The position numbers were made by a program, and so were the translations under genes. DNA of 64,000 nt from Prorocentrum cordatum (taxonomy: Eukaryota; Sar; Dinophyceae; Prorocentrales; Prorocentraceae), in the NCBI GenBank assembly GCA_963575745.1, contig CAUYUJ010014194.1, forward strand, positions 491,001-555,000, given 5' to 3'. Below the pieces are notes generated by a model that was given only the letters and a program-made list of their open reading frames with translations, made no database searches and was not told the origin of the DNA. Shown here in pieces: positions 53,925 to 63,225 of this stretch. How positions within the stretch are numbered: position 1 is the stretch's first letter; each line of letters opens with the position of its first letter.

Positions 53925-53945
53925 CCGTAGCCATTTTGGCTTAAG
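53925..53945 (+). other. Dinoflagellate spliced-leader relic
   Basis: The 21 bases begin CCGTAGCCATTTTGGCT and continue TAAG. Dinoflagellate mRNAs receive a leader of this sequence by trans-splicing; the canonical form ends CTCAAG, so there is one difference (C to T). A genomic copy next to a gene is the known signature of an mRNA that was reverse-transcribed and reinserted. It sits 28 bases upstream of the first ATG of the gene below, a normal 5' UTR length for such a transcript. One leader copy only; no tandem relic upstream. Confidence 0.9.
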
Positions 53946-53973
53946 CCGTGTGGGCCCAAGGGCCCTGAAGCTT

Positions 53974-55389
53974 ATGGCGCGAGACGCCCGCCGTGCTCGC
54001 CCAATGTCATCGGTACCCAGCGTCGTCAGTGCCATCGCTAATACGGCTCGACGCATGCGTCAGTCAATGACATCGGCGCTTGCATCGGTGTCACCGGTGC
54101 TCTGCCAGGAGCCAGGGGCCACTCAGAAGCTGGACGCTGTCGAGCCCGCAGGCAGCACCACTGGACGCCAGCGCCGAAAGCGTCGCAGCCCCGAAGGCGA
54201 TGCACCCGGGGCGTCGGAGAGCTTTGAAGGCAGGGCGATGACAGCCCCGGAGCCGAGAGACCCGCAGCCGCTGAAGGGCGAGAACGAGAAGCCCCGCAGG
54301 CGTCGCCGGAGGGAGGCAGGCGAGCAAGCCAGCGCGGGGCCAGGCGCTGCCGAGGAGGCGGAGCGCCAGGTAGAGCGCCAGCGCGACCACTCGGGAGCTA
54401 GTGTTGCCGCTCGGGAGCCACGCGCGGACAAGCCCCAGGGGGAACCCCAGGTGCTAAGCGCCCCGAGCCTCGAGGACAACGCGCTCGAGCAGCCGAGGGA
54501 GGGCATCGGCGCCAGCTGGTCGCAGAGCGATGCGATCGCGCCTGGCCGCTCGGATTCGGAGCGCCCCCCCGCCGCGCAGCCCCGCAAGCGCACGGGCAGA
54601 GCCGGGGCCGCGGGGAGCGCGCGGCCGCACCAGGGCAGCACCGCGGGAGGGGGGGGGCGCCGTGCGGCGGGCGGCGGACAGCCTCTGGGGGGAGGCAGGT
54701 GAGCCTGCCAGCGCGGCCATGCGGAGGCCAAGCGCTGAGGAGGGGGAGGAGCTGGACGCGGAGTCCCGGGTGAAGCGGGAGTTTGGTTGAATCGTTCTTG
54801 GATGGCCAATGGGAGCTGATGCGCGACGTACCGCACCCACGGTGCCTGACCGGGTGCGACTACCTCGCATCTTACGAGGTCAGGTTGTTGTTGAACGCCG
54901 ACCTCTGCAGCGCGAGCGAGTTTTCCTCGATCCAGTTCATGTGCCAGGTCTCGTGCGGGTGCTCACTTGGCGAGATGTACAAGTCGTCTCTGTCGTCCGA
55001 CGGCGTCCAGTTCACCCGTGTTGACGACATCCTCATGGTCAGTAACAGGATGGAGGACTTGGACTTCTGCCCTGCCGCATGCCTGATGACGCACCCGAGT
55101 GTCTCTGGAGATTCCAGCTACGATACCATCGGCGGCGACAGCGACAGCGCGGACGGCGCGGACGACGAGGACTACGACATGGACGACTACTTCAACCACT
55201 ATTACTACCGCTACGAGGAAAACGACGACTGCGCGAACCGCGGCTCTCAGTGGGCCACGGACGCCTCGGGGTACACTTGCCAGCACTGGGCCTTTTTTTC
55301 ACTGGGAGTGCACGGACTACTACGACGACGCCGACTTCACTGTCTCTGACTTGTGCTATTGGTGCGGTGGTGGAGATCGTTCTCTCTGA
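53974..55389 (+). CDS. Cys-rich protein gene with spliced-leader relic (frameshifted)
   Basis: First ATG after the leader is 53974 (a second in-frame ATG is at 54004). Exon 1, 53974-54698, encodes a hydrophilic part rich in R, E, A and G. It meets CAG/GTGAGC at 54696-54704. An 83-bp intron (54699-54781, GT...AG) restores the frame to exon 2 at 54782, which reads ESFLDGQWELMRD and then cysteine-rich modules. First C-x3-C-DYLASYE, then LCSASEFSSIQFMCQVSCGC, whose spacing resembles a ShKT-type fold; then DFCPAACL; an acidic D/Y linker; and a last module CANRGSQWATDASGYTC ... DDADFTVSDLCYWCGGG, common in protist extracellular proteins. The last 30 residues lie one frame off. A T7 run at 55293-55299 has one base too many, by sequencing error or real decay. 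About 443 residues if continuous. No signal peptide is visible, which is odd for such modules. Function unknown; the start and exon 1 are less certain than exon 2. Confidence 0.65.
54699..54781 (+). other. Putative 83-bp intron
   Basis: Donor CAG/GTGAGC and acceptor GGGAG/T. Removing it joins a codon split AG/T and keeps one frame from exon 1 to exon 2. The neighbouring AG at 54773-54774 would lead to an early stop. Confidence 0.6.
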
Positions 55390-55845
55390 GTGAAGCGTAG
55401 TTGTGTGTCCACTTCCTGCTGTTTCTGCATTTCCAATTATAACGAATTGTTTTCCCAGCATGCAGCGTGTCGCGCTTTGTCTCTGATTGCTCTTTGCAGT
55501 ACTATGCATCGTATAGTGTTACGCGCTATCAAACAATGCAGTGCAAACCTTCTCGAATCGAGGTGCAGACCAGCCACAGAGTTGTGTATCTTCCTGATTG
55601 TGGTGTGCGAGTGCCTCTGGCGCGCATGCGTGGGCGATGACGTTGCTCTTGTTGTGGATTGGGGTGAATGAGTGTTGGGGTGACAGGGGGTGCCCACTCT
55701 TATAAGCCGCCCGTGGGCTCCCTTTTAAGCTCCTTTTTTGAAAGTCTTTTTAGAGAACCTGGCCCCCGAGCGGGAGAATCTTCTAAGGCGCGCCTTTCAG
55801 GCTAGTGCAGGACCAGGGCGGATGTGTTACCTCAGAACATAAAAA
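55390..55845. other. 3' flank of the Cys-rich gene
   Basis: Lower-GC, T-rich sequence fitting a 3' UTR or intergenic region. A 93-codon frame continues past the gene's stop but has no recognised features. No AATAAA-type signal stands out. Confidence 0.4.
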
Positions 55846-55849
55846 AAGA

Positions 55850-56260
55850 GAGCGCCCCAAGAGAGGCCCTCGAGTAGCTGGGAAACCCAACCAGCCCCCA
55901 AGAGGCCCCCAAGAGGCCCCCAGAGGCTCCCCAGACGCGCCCGAGAGGCCCCAAGAGGCCCCACGCCACAAGAGGCCCCACATGGCCCCCGAGAAGCACC
56001 CTAAGAGACCCACAGAAGCCACCGAGAGGCGTAGAATCAGATCGGAACCCCTTCCCGCGAGATCCAGACGCCATCCCTCCCTCTCAAGAGCTACCAAGAC
56101 GGCCTCGGACAGCCCCTGCCCCATTTCCAGAGTCCCCTGGGCTGCCCCAGACCGCCTTTCAGTGGTCCACGAAGGCCCAAGGTGGCCTTCGGAGGGCACC
56201 AACACGGCCCCAATAGATCCCCAAGACGACCAAGACAGACAAAGACTGACACGGGTGCCC
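55850..56260 (-). repeat. 10-11-bp periodic repeat, minus orientation
   Basis: ccaagaggcccccaagagg and related words. Confidence 0.85.
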
Positions 56261-56565
56261 CCTTTGGACGCATTCGGAGCCTCTCGGGCCCACGTTAGAA
56301 GCATCGCGGGCTCTTCGGGCTCTCGCGGGGCCGTCTCGGAACTTCGGGCAGCTGTTTTGTTGTGCCCATTGCTGGAACATTTAGGGTTCCTGGAAGATTT
56401 TCTTTGGCCGTGTTGGGTTCCTTCGACAGGCCTCCTTCGACTTGGAATAATGTTGGCCTCTCCGGGCCAGGATCTCTTGGGACCCTCTTCCCCTCTAGGG
56501 CTGCGTTGGGCCTCCACTGGGCTCTTTCTGTGGCGTCGTGACGTCATGGGGCGATCCTGGGATCT
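56261..56565 (+). repeat. Decayed 10-11-bp repeat, plus orientation
   Basis: ctctcgcggggccgtctcgg and ggatctcttgggaccctctt words; this stretch runs against the prevailing orientation of the right part of the window. Confidence 0.5.
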
Positions 56566-56569
56566 TCGG

Positions 56570-56860
56570 TGATGCGAAACCCGAACAACCGATCACACGA
56601 CCTACTTTCGGCATCAACGTGTTTTTCAATGTTTTCGGCCTCCTGGGTTCCTACGTTTTCGGGGTCCTCTCGGGGCTCCCTTGGGCCGTGTTGGGGGGCT
56701 TCCAACCCTCAAAGATCGAACTTTTGAAGGAAACAAGGGGATTCCCAGAATTTCCTTTTTTTTCAAAGTGGAACTCCTACTCGGGGGTCCTTCACATCCT
56801 CTGACATCTGGCCGGTACCGCGCCTCCTGGCTTCTGAACGGTTCCGCGGAGTCTCCGAAG
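56570..56860. repeat. Dispersed repeat R4, copy 1
   Basis: ttttcaatgttttcggcctc, then cttccaaccctcaaagatcg, ggattcccaga, ctcctactcgggggtcc and catctggccggtaccgcgcc. Matches 58640-58850. Confidence 0.85.
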
Positions 56861-57395
56861 GCGCCAAGGAATCCGGGAATTTCGGATTTGGGTTAGATGC
56901 TCATCCATTCAGGACTCAGGACAGAAATTCATGCGCGAACCAAGCATGTCCATCTCTCGTTCAAGTGCCGTGTGGGATTGGTCGTGCTGGGGTATTTCAT
57001 TCCATGGCACTGCAGCCCAGGGTAGCAGCGCCTTCCAGGTAGCAGTATCCAGCGAGCTGCAGCCCAAGGTAGCAGCTCATGTACAGTGCTGGCTGCTGCA
57101 TCCCCGGCACTCTCTGCTCAGAGCAAGCGAGAGAAGATGCCCGCGGCAGAGCTATCTCAGAGAAACAACATGGCGTACGGACGGACGACGGACGTCGGAC
57201 GACGGAAGAAGACGACGGGACCGCCCATGGGGGAGGGGACCTGGGGTGGCCCTGGGGTGGTCCACTTTTCCCAAACTCCCCCCGTCGCAACCCAATTTGC
57301 CCCCCCTTGGCTCCGGGATCCGCTTTGGGGTTTTTGGGTGATTCTTCCGGCCTGAAGAGGGTTCCGAGCTGGTTCAGGAGGACGCCCGCTGGCCG
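56861..57395. other. Unclassified DNA
   Basis: Contains a small duplication (ggtagcagcgccttccaggtagcag near 57012-57036, with ggtagcagctc at 57068). Otherwise nothing recognised. Confidence 0.35.
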
Positions 57396-57680
57396 CCAAG
57401 ATGGCCCCTTAGCGGTCCAAGACGCTCCAAGATGTTTCAAGGCGGCCCCCAGGGGCCACAAGATGCCCCAGTGGAACTCCCAAAGGCCCTCCCAAATAAC
57501 CCCAGAGAGCCACAAACGCAAAAGCCATTCAGGTTTCTCCATATTCCGTAAATCTCACGCTCGTCTCTTTCTGATGGCTTCGGGAGAGCTTCGAAGAAGA
57601 GCCCAAGGGGGGCCCAAGCGGGCCCCAAGGCCTTCAAGGCAGCCCAAACAGGAAGATCCACAAGAGACCCGTACATTTCA
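57396..57680 (-). repeat. 10-11-bp periodic repeat, minus orientation, degenerate
   Basis: ccaagatggccccttagcgg and aaggcggccccc words, with unique DNA between. Confidence 0.6.
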
Positions 57681-58075
57681 AGCCAGCCCACTTCATACTG
57701 AATGTCTTCCCACGCCGGCCCTGAACATCTCGAAGCCCCCGCATAATCCCAAGCAAGAGGAAGCCGTTGATAAGAACGAGAAACGACAAGCGAGGACAAC
57801 CAAGAGAGTTTGGAGGGTTAACGAGGAAGGACGTATAAGGAATATTGGAGGACGAGGTAAGGCAAGGCATGGAATGAGCCTGTCCGAAAAGCACGCGCAG
57901 CTAACAACGCCATGGCATGCGCTAGAACCCAAGCGCGCGCGAAGCGCGCCCGCGGTTCTATATAATATGAACAAATACCGCCTCCCTGGCCCCGGGTCCC
58001 ACACCTCCCCGCCACATCTCGGGGACGCTCCCAGTACCGCTCCCCCGTCCTTTCCGGGGAGCCTCCACAGCGTCC
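57681..58075. other. Unclassified DNA with a short dispersed repeat
   Basis: 57925-57970 (agaacccaagcgcgcgcgaa, gcgcgcccgcggttctatat) resembles 59359-59405 (gaatttaagcgcacgcgaag, cgcgcgcgatggttctagtt). Confidence 0.45.
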
Positions 58076-58640
58076 CAGGAGGGCCCAAGACGCCTCCCAG
58101 AAGCCCCCAGAATTCGAAAGAATGGTCCAAGACGCTCCCGAGCAGCCCAAGTCAGCCTTCCGACGGCTCTCGAGGCTCCCAGGTGGCCTCCAAGAGACCC
58201 CAAGAGAGGTCCGAGAGGCGTCCCGGGACGGCCCGGGACGGCCCGAAGAGGCCAATATCGTAGATGTTCATTGTTTTTCTCAATGTTTTTGGTTTCTCGC
58301 GTTTTCGAGCTTCCAATGGTCCACGAGCGCCGAAGAGGCTCCCAAGACCGCCCCAAGACCACCCAAGAGACCCTCAGGACGGCGCCAAGACGGACCAAGA
58401 AGGCTCCAAGATTGCCGAAGAGGCGCCCAGGACAGCCCCAGACCACCCCAGAACAGGCCCAAGACGGGCCCAAGAGCGGGAGCAGGAGGCTTCCAGAGAC
58501 CTCCGAGAGGCCTCCAGGACCCCCCAGAGGCCCCCAACACAACCCCGATCCCTGAGAGGCCCCAACAAGACCCCGACGAGGCTCCAAGAACAGCCCAAGA
58601 GAGCTGCGAGAGCCGTCCCCAGAGATCCCAAGAGGGTAAC
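58076..58640 (-). repeat. 10-11-bp periodic repeat, minus orientation
   Basis: Dense ccaagacggcccaagac words, interrupted at 58255-58320 by the A/T-richer block ttcattgtttttctcaatgt. Confidence 0.85.
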
Positions 58641-58850
58641 ATCGTTGATTTCCAATGGTTTTTCTAATGTTTCTCACCTTCTCACGTTTTCCCGCTTCCA
58701 ACCCTCGAAGATTGATGATTTTGAAGAAAAAACACGGGATTCCCAGATTTTTATTTTTTTGTTTTTCCAAAGTGGGATTCCTACTCGGGAGTCCCACACA
58801 TCCCCTGACATCTGGCCGGTACCGCGCCCCCTGGCTTCCCGGGGGGAGAC
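58641..58850. repeat. Dispersed repeat R4, copy 2
   Basis: gcttccaaccctcgaagatt, cgggattcccagat, ttcctactcgggagtcccac and catctggccggtaccgcgcc, in the order of copy 1 (56570-56860). Confidence 0.85.
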
Positions 58851-59395
58851 CCCAAGACGCGGAAGGACAGCCCATGACGACCTCAAGGAGCCCCCAGAAC
58901 CTAAGAAAGGCCCAACACGTTCCCGCGCAGCCCGAGACACCTTTCCAGCGGCTCTCCAGGCCTCCAGGAGGCCTCAAGGTCCAGGGGGTCCGGAAGATCC
59001 CACACCCCTGAGGGGCCCGGCTAACAAAACCCGCGAGGCACAAACAAAAAACCGCGCCGAACAGCGCCGAGGAACTGGAAAAACATGGAAATCCCACAAT
59101 TCCTTTTTTTCAAGTTTGGCCCCGGTCTACTCTTGCACAACAGACCACAATTCAGACCCCCCTCACCTCCCAAAAAAGAGCCCAGGAAACCTTTGAGGGC
59201 CCCAAATCGTTGAATACCTAAAGGAAATTGATGATATCTGCGTTTCCGCACTTCCCCTTCTATGCGATTCCGAGGTCTGAGCAGGGCCTCCAAGGGAGTC
59301 CCTGGACGCAAGAAGCGACCAAAATGAGATTTCATGAGTTAGCCTATCAAGCCTAGCTAGAATTTAAGCGCACGCGAAGCGCGCGCGATGGTTCT
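58851..59395 (-). repeat. Degenerate 10-11-bp repeat and unique DNA
   Basis: ccccaagacgcgg words to about 59000; the rest is unique with T-rich patches. Confidence 0.45.
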
Positions 59396-59396
59396 A

Positions 59397-59429
59397 GTTA
59401 TATATATATACACACACACACACACATGT
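59397..59429. repeat. (TA)n(CA)n microsatellite
   Basis: A short TA run passes into a CA run. Confidence 0.95.
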
Positions 59430-59569
59430 ACCGGAGTAGGCCGGAGGGGGGGGCCGGGCTGGTGCCACCCTGCCCCATGGGCGCGCCCAGGGACCTTTGG
59501 GGGGTCACAGACCCTCCGGGACTGCCCTGGGTCGCTTCCAAATTGCCCACGACAGGCCACGCGGGCCGT

Positions 59570-59700
59570 ACAGATGGTCAAGAAAGCTTCAAGAGGCCCC
59601 GAAGACGCCCGAGATGGCCCCAAGACAGCCCAAGAAGCCCCGAGACCGCCCCAAGAGGCTTCAAAGAAGCGTCCCAAGAGAGCCCCGAGAGGCCAATATC
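59570..59700 (-). repeat. 10-11-bp periodic repeat, minus orientation
   Basis: caagaggccccgaagacgcc and ccaagacagcccaagaagcc words. Confidence 0.8.
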
Positions 59701-59769
59701 GATGATTTTCCATTGTTTTTCTTGTTTGCTCTGGACACCCCGCGCAGGAACAGGAACCCACCATCATCA

Positions 59770-60032
59770 TCATCGCTCATTCCTCACTCACTCACTCACT
59801 CACTCACTCACTCACCCACTCATCATCCCTCACACACTCACTCACTCACTCACTCACTCACTCACTCAGTCACTCACTCACTCACTCACTCACTCACTCA
59901 CTCACTCACTCACTCACTCACTGACTCATCAGCACTCACATATGATGATGATGATGATGAGTGTGCGCGTGAGAGAGTGTGATGATCATCATCATCACCA
60001 GTCAGTCAATCACTCACTCACTTACTCACTCG
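59770..60032. repeat. (CTCA)n tetranucleotide microsatellite
   Basis: CTCA run 59783-59936 with few interruptions, a short ATG run (59942-59960), then CTCA again at 60008-60031. Confidence 0.97.
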
Positions 60033-60044
60033 CCTTGGGCCTCG

Positions 60045-60545
60045 TCTGTGAGTGAATTGCGAGGAAGTCTCAAGCGGGAGCCCCCTCCCTAATTATGGGG
60101 CCCGCGGATCATGTTACTAATCCGAGCGGGTCATCCAATTCCTGTAACTGTCGCCACTTTTGGGCTCTCGCGCTGCCAGAACGCCATTCCCAGGCCACAT
60201 CTGTGAGTGAATTGCGAGGAAGTCTCAAGCGGGAGCCCCCTCCCTATGGGGCCCGCGGATCATGTGATTAATCCGAGCGGGTCATCCAATTCCTGTAACT
60301 GTCGCCACTTTTGGGCTCTCGCGCTGCCAGAACGCCATTCCCAGGCCACATTTGTGAGTGGATTGCTAACTGTCGCCACTTTTGGGCTCTCGCGCTGCCA
60401 GAACGCCATTCCCAGGTAGGCCACTTCGTGTTCTTCGTGCTCCCAGAACACCATTCCCGGGTCACATTTTGAATGCCCGGAGCCAACTGTAGGCCACTTC
60501 GTGTTCTTCGTGTTCCCAGAGCACCACTCCCAGGCCACTTTCTGA
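60045..60545. repeat. Tandem duplication of 155/151 bp with decayed third unit
   Basis: tctgtgagtgaattgcgagg begins at 60045 and 60200, and a tttgtgagtg-attgc variant at 60351. The 4-bp difference is a taat deletion in copy 2. Copy 3 keeps only the aactgtcgccacttttgggc part, then ccacttcgtgttcttcgtg occurs twice (60421 and 60494). Confidence 0.92.
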
Positions 60546-60780
60546 ATGTCCGGAGCTAAAACAGGAGGGCGAGGTCGGGGGCAACGTAGGGAGCGGGGGG
60601 AGGGCCCGCGCTAGGGCGAGAAGAAATATACGCAGAAGAGACAGCCAGGACGCCTCACCAACCACGAGGACGACGGTGAGGGCTTTTTCCAGATTCGCCC
60701 AGAGGATTTCAAGTGGGGTCCTTTCGTCGGAGTAATTCTATGTTTTTGGTTTTGATCGCCTTTGCACCTTTCCGACGCTC
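60546..60780. other. Unclassified DNA
   Basis: No repeat or coding recognised. Confidence 0.3.
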
Positions 60781-61125
60781 CAACAAGGCCAAACAGGTCC
60801 TCAAGCGCGCCCCAAGACTGCCCGGGAGGCTCCCCAAACGGCCCGAAGACGGCCTGAAGACGGCCCTGGACAGCCCCAAGACAGCCCAAGAGGCGCCCCA
60901 GAGGGCCCCCCTAGAAAGCCCAAGAGGGCCCCGAGAAGGCTTCCAGAGGGGCCCACGAGGGGGAACAAGAAGTCACAATTTAATTTTTCCGCCCTGAAAG
61001 CTTCCCAGAAGGCCCCGAAAGAGCCCCAAGACGCGCCAAGGAGGCCCCCAAGAGGCCCCGAGGAGGCCCCAAGAGGCCCCCAGAAGACTTCAAGAAGCCC
61101 CAACACGAGCGCCACCCCCGCCCCC
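60781..61125 (-). repeat. 10-11-bp periodic repeat, minus orientation
   Basis: ccaagacagcccaagaggcg and ccccgaggaggccccaagag words. Confidence 0.85.
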
Positions 61126-61198
61126 TCCGTTAAGTTGCGTTCGCGCCGCGCTACGCAGACGCCGTCGCGCAAACCTCTCGGGTCTGGGCGGTTCCGGG

Positions 61199-61230
61199 AG
61201 ATGTTCCCGGAGGGGCCTCCGGGAACATCT
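61199..61230. other. Perfect 15-bp inverted repeat, 2-base spacer
   Basis: agatgttcccggagg, spacer gg, then the exact complement cctccgggaacatct. It lies outside any other repeat and is followed by cttcggggggg. Confidence 0.95.
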
Positions 61231-61262
61231 ACTTCGGGGGGGCGACGATCCACGCCTTGCCC

Positions 61263-61316
61263 CTTGCCGTCGTCGTCGTCGTCGTCGTCATCGTGGGCGT
61301 CGTCGTCGTCGTCGGT
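61263..61316. repeat. (CGT)n microsatellite
   Basis: CGT/CGTC run with an atcgtgggcg interruption. Confidence 0.95.
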
Positions 61317-61660
61317 TCTTCTTGAAACTGTTCGTAGGTTTTTGGTAGAGATTCGGGGTTCGGAGTTCGAGAAGGTTTTTCACAGTTTTCGGCCCCAAGG
61401 GGCCCGTTTTCGGGGCCCGGGAGTACAACATCAACCCCAGGACCTGTTGTGGAATGTGTTTGGGCCACACTTTCGAGGGGACTCCAACCGTGCGACGTGG
61501 CTGCCCGAGGAGGTCGGCCCTCGACGTACGACGAAAAATCGAGGGAGGAAGTTGCTTCTCCCGTCCGCCTCGCTCTCCGGGCGCCGCCGGGGACCTCCGA
61601 GGACTTCAAAAGACCCCGAAGGCCAGGTATTGCAAACTGCCCATGTCACCCACAAGTGAC
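61317..61660 (+). CDS. Hypothetical coding-like frame
   Basis: Part of a 174-codon + frame (61135-61659). After the CGT tract it reads RFLVEIRGSEFEKVFHSFRP and DLLWNVFGPHFRGDSNRATW, more natural than most frames here. No family, domain or splice sites recognised; the upstream part is low complexity, so the true start is unknown. Confidence 0.2.
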
Positions 61661-61985
61661 ACATGAGCAGTGGAACGACACTGAATCCAAATATGAATTC
61701 AAATGTTTACAAATATAAGTAATTATGATCATAATCGAACATGCCACACAACACTGCCAAAACATCCGCGTAACAGTCATCATCCTCTTGATCCTTCTGA
61801 TCGTCCTGCTCCTTCTCGTAGAAATTTCCAGATCTCTGGAGAGAATGCGTAGCACCCCGCATTTGCGGATAAGAGTGAGGAGGCGGCAGGGTAGTCGGCA
61901 GGTTGCGAGGCTCTGAAGAAGCCCGCGGCACACGCCAAATGATTCAACAACGAGCCCGCCGCAGGCGCTGGTGTTTTCGTCAAAG
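61661..61985. other. Lower-GC unclassified DNA
   Basis: A/T-richer stretch, no repeat. A 74-codon - strand frame is open but unrecognised. Confidence 0.3.
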
Positions 61986-61986
61986 C

Positions 61987-62115
61987 AGCTTGGGTGGGTC
62001 GTGGGTGGGTCGCGGGTGGGCCGCAGGGCGGGTCACGAGGTGGGTCGCGGGGTGGTACCGTGGTGGGATCGTGGGTGGGTCGCGGGCGGGTCGCGGGCGG
62101 GTCGCGGGCGAGGAC
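61987..62115. repeat. 11-bp minisatellite gtgggtcgcgg
   Basis: About 11 units with ggcgggtcgcg and gtgggatcgtg variants. Confidence 0.9.
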
Positions 62116-62888
62116 AACGACAACAACAGCGCAACCCAACAAGCAGACTCCGAGCAGCGGAACCACACCTCAGCCGCGCGCCCGGGAACAATGAACGACC
62201 GTTGGGCCTCCTCATTCCGAGCTCCTTTCGGACCGTTCCCTCGGGGGAGGGGGGAAGACTTCCTGGAAGCACCTTGCTTCTTAGAAGTCCCCGGCCTTTC
62301 GTCTACAGAAAAGGCCAGCGCCTTCTCCTAAGAAGCATGGGTGCCTCCAGGGAGCCTCCCCCGCTCACCCTGCCCCCCTCTGCGCGTAGCCGTGCAGCGG
62401 TCTTCCGCTCAAGGCGAGCCACGGGCAGGCGCCGCCGTCGTATATGCCAAGACGCGAGCGTGCCGTCGTGCCCACGCTCGGCGCCTCCAGAGCTCCGGAG
62501 GTCCCGCCCAGGAGTTCCTGGCCTGCGGCTCGACGGCCCAGCAGCACAGGCCCAACAAGCAGCGCCATCGGCCCAGGCCAGGAGCAGGGCCGGGCAGGGC
62601 TCGGATGTCGGCACGTCGTCGACGGACTCCGAGCTCTACGCCTGCTGCCCATCGGGGTGCCTGACTCGTTGATCGGCGGGGGTAGGGTTCGGATTTCGCC
62701 GCCGAGTGGAGCGGCGATGAATGTTCTGGGGCGGAGAAAGACATACTGGTACACGTCCGAGCCAACCATGCAACAGAAGCTTCTTGCTGTGTATCGTTAT
62801 GCACTCGGTATGGCCAGAAAGCGCCCGCCACGGAGCTTATTCCCAAAACGGTGCTTGCATTTAGGGGTTCCCATGTCTTTTCTATGGA
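62116..62888. other. Unclassified DNA
   Basis: GC-rich, overlapping frames on both strands, nothing recognised. Confidence 0.3.
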
Positions 62889-62889
62889 A

Positions 62890-63092
62890 CTGGGCCTGCG
62901 GGTCGATCGGTCTGGCGGCTATGTTCTCGCCGACGCCGCCCCGTCGCCGCCCGTCGTCTGGGCCTGCGGGTCGGTCTGGCGGCTAGGTTCTCGCCGTCGC
63001 CGTCCTGTCGCCGCCTCGTCGCCGCTGGGCCTGCAGTTCGGTCCAGCGGCTATGTTGTCGCCGTCGCCGCCACGTCGCCGCGCGCTACATAG
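62890..63092. repeat. 67-68-bp tandem repeat, 3 units
   Basis: tgggcctgcgggtcg starts at 62891, 62959 and 63026. Each unit continues ggtctggcggctatgttctc and gccgtcgccgcc. Confidence 0.95.
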
Positions 63093-63225
63093 ATTGCACC
63101 ATTGCATCACGTAGATTGCTCCATATAGATATGCCTCGGAGTAGGCCCGGGGGTGGGGGTGCGGTGGTGCCACTGGTTGGCATGGCGGCCCCGGGCGCCC
63201 TGCGATGTCCACGAACAAGACAGCC

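Noticed and set aside
54855-54965. Toxin gene because of ShKT-like cysteine spacing
   Set aside because: Such modules occur in many non-toxic proteins; nothing else supports a toxin.
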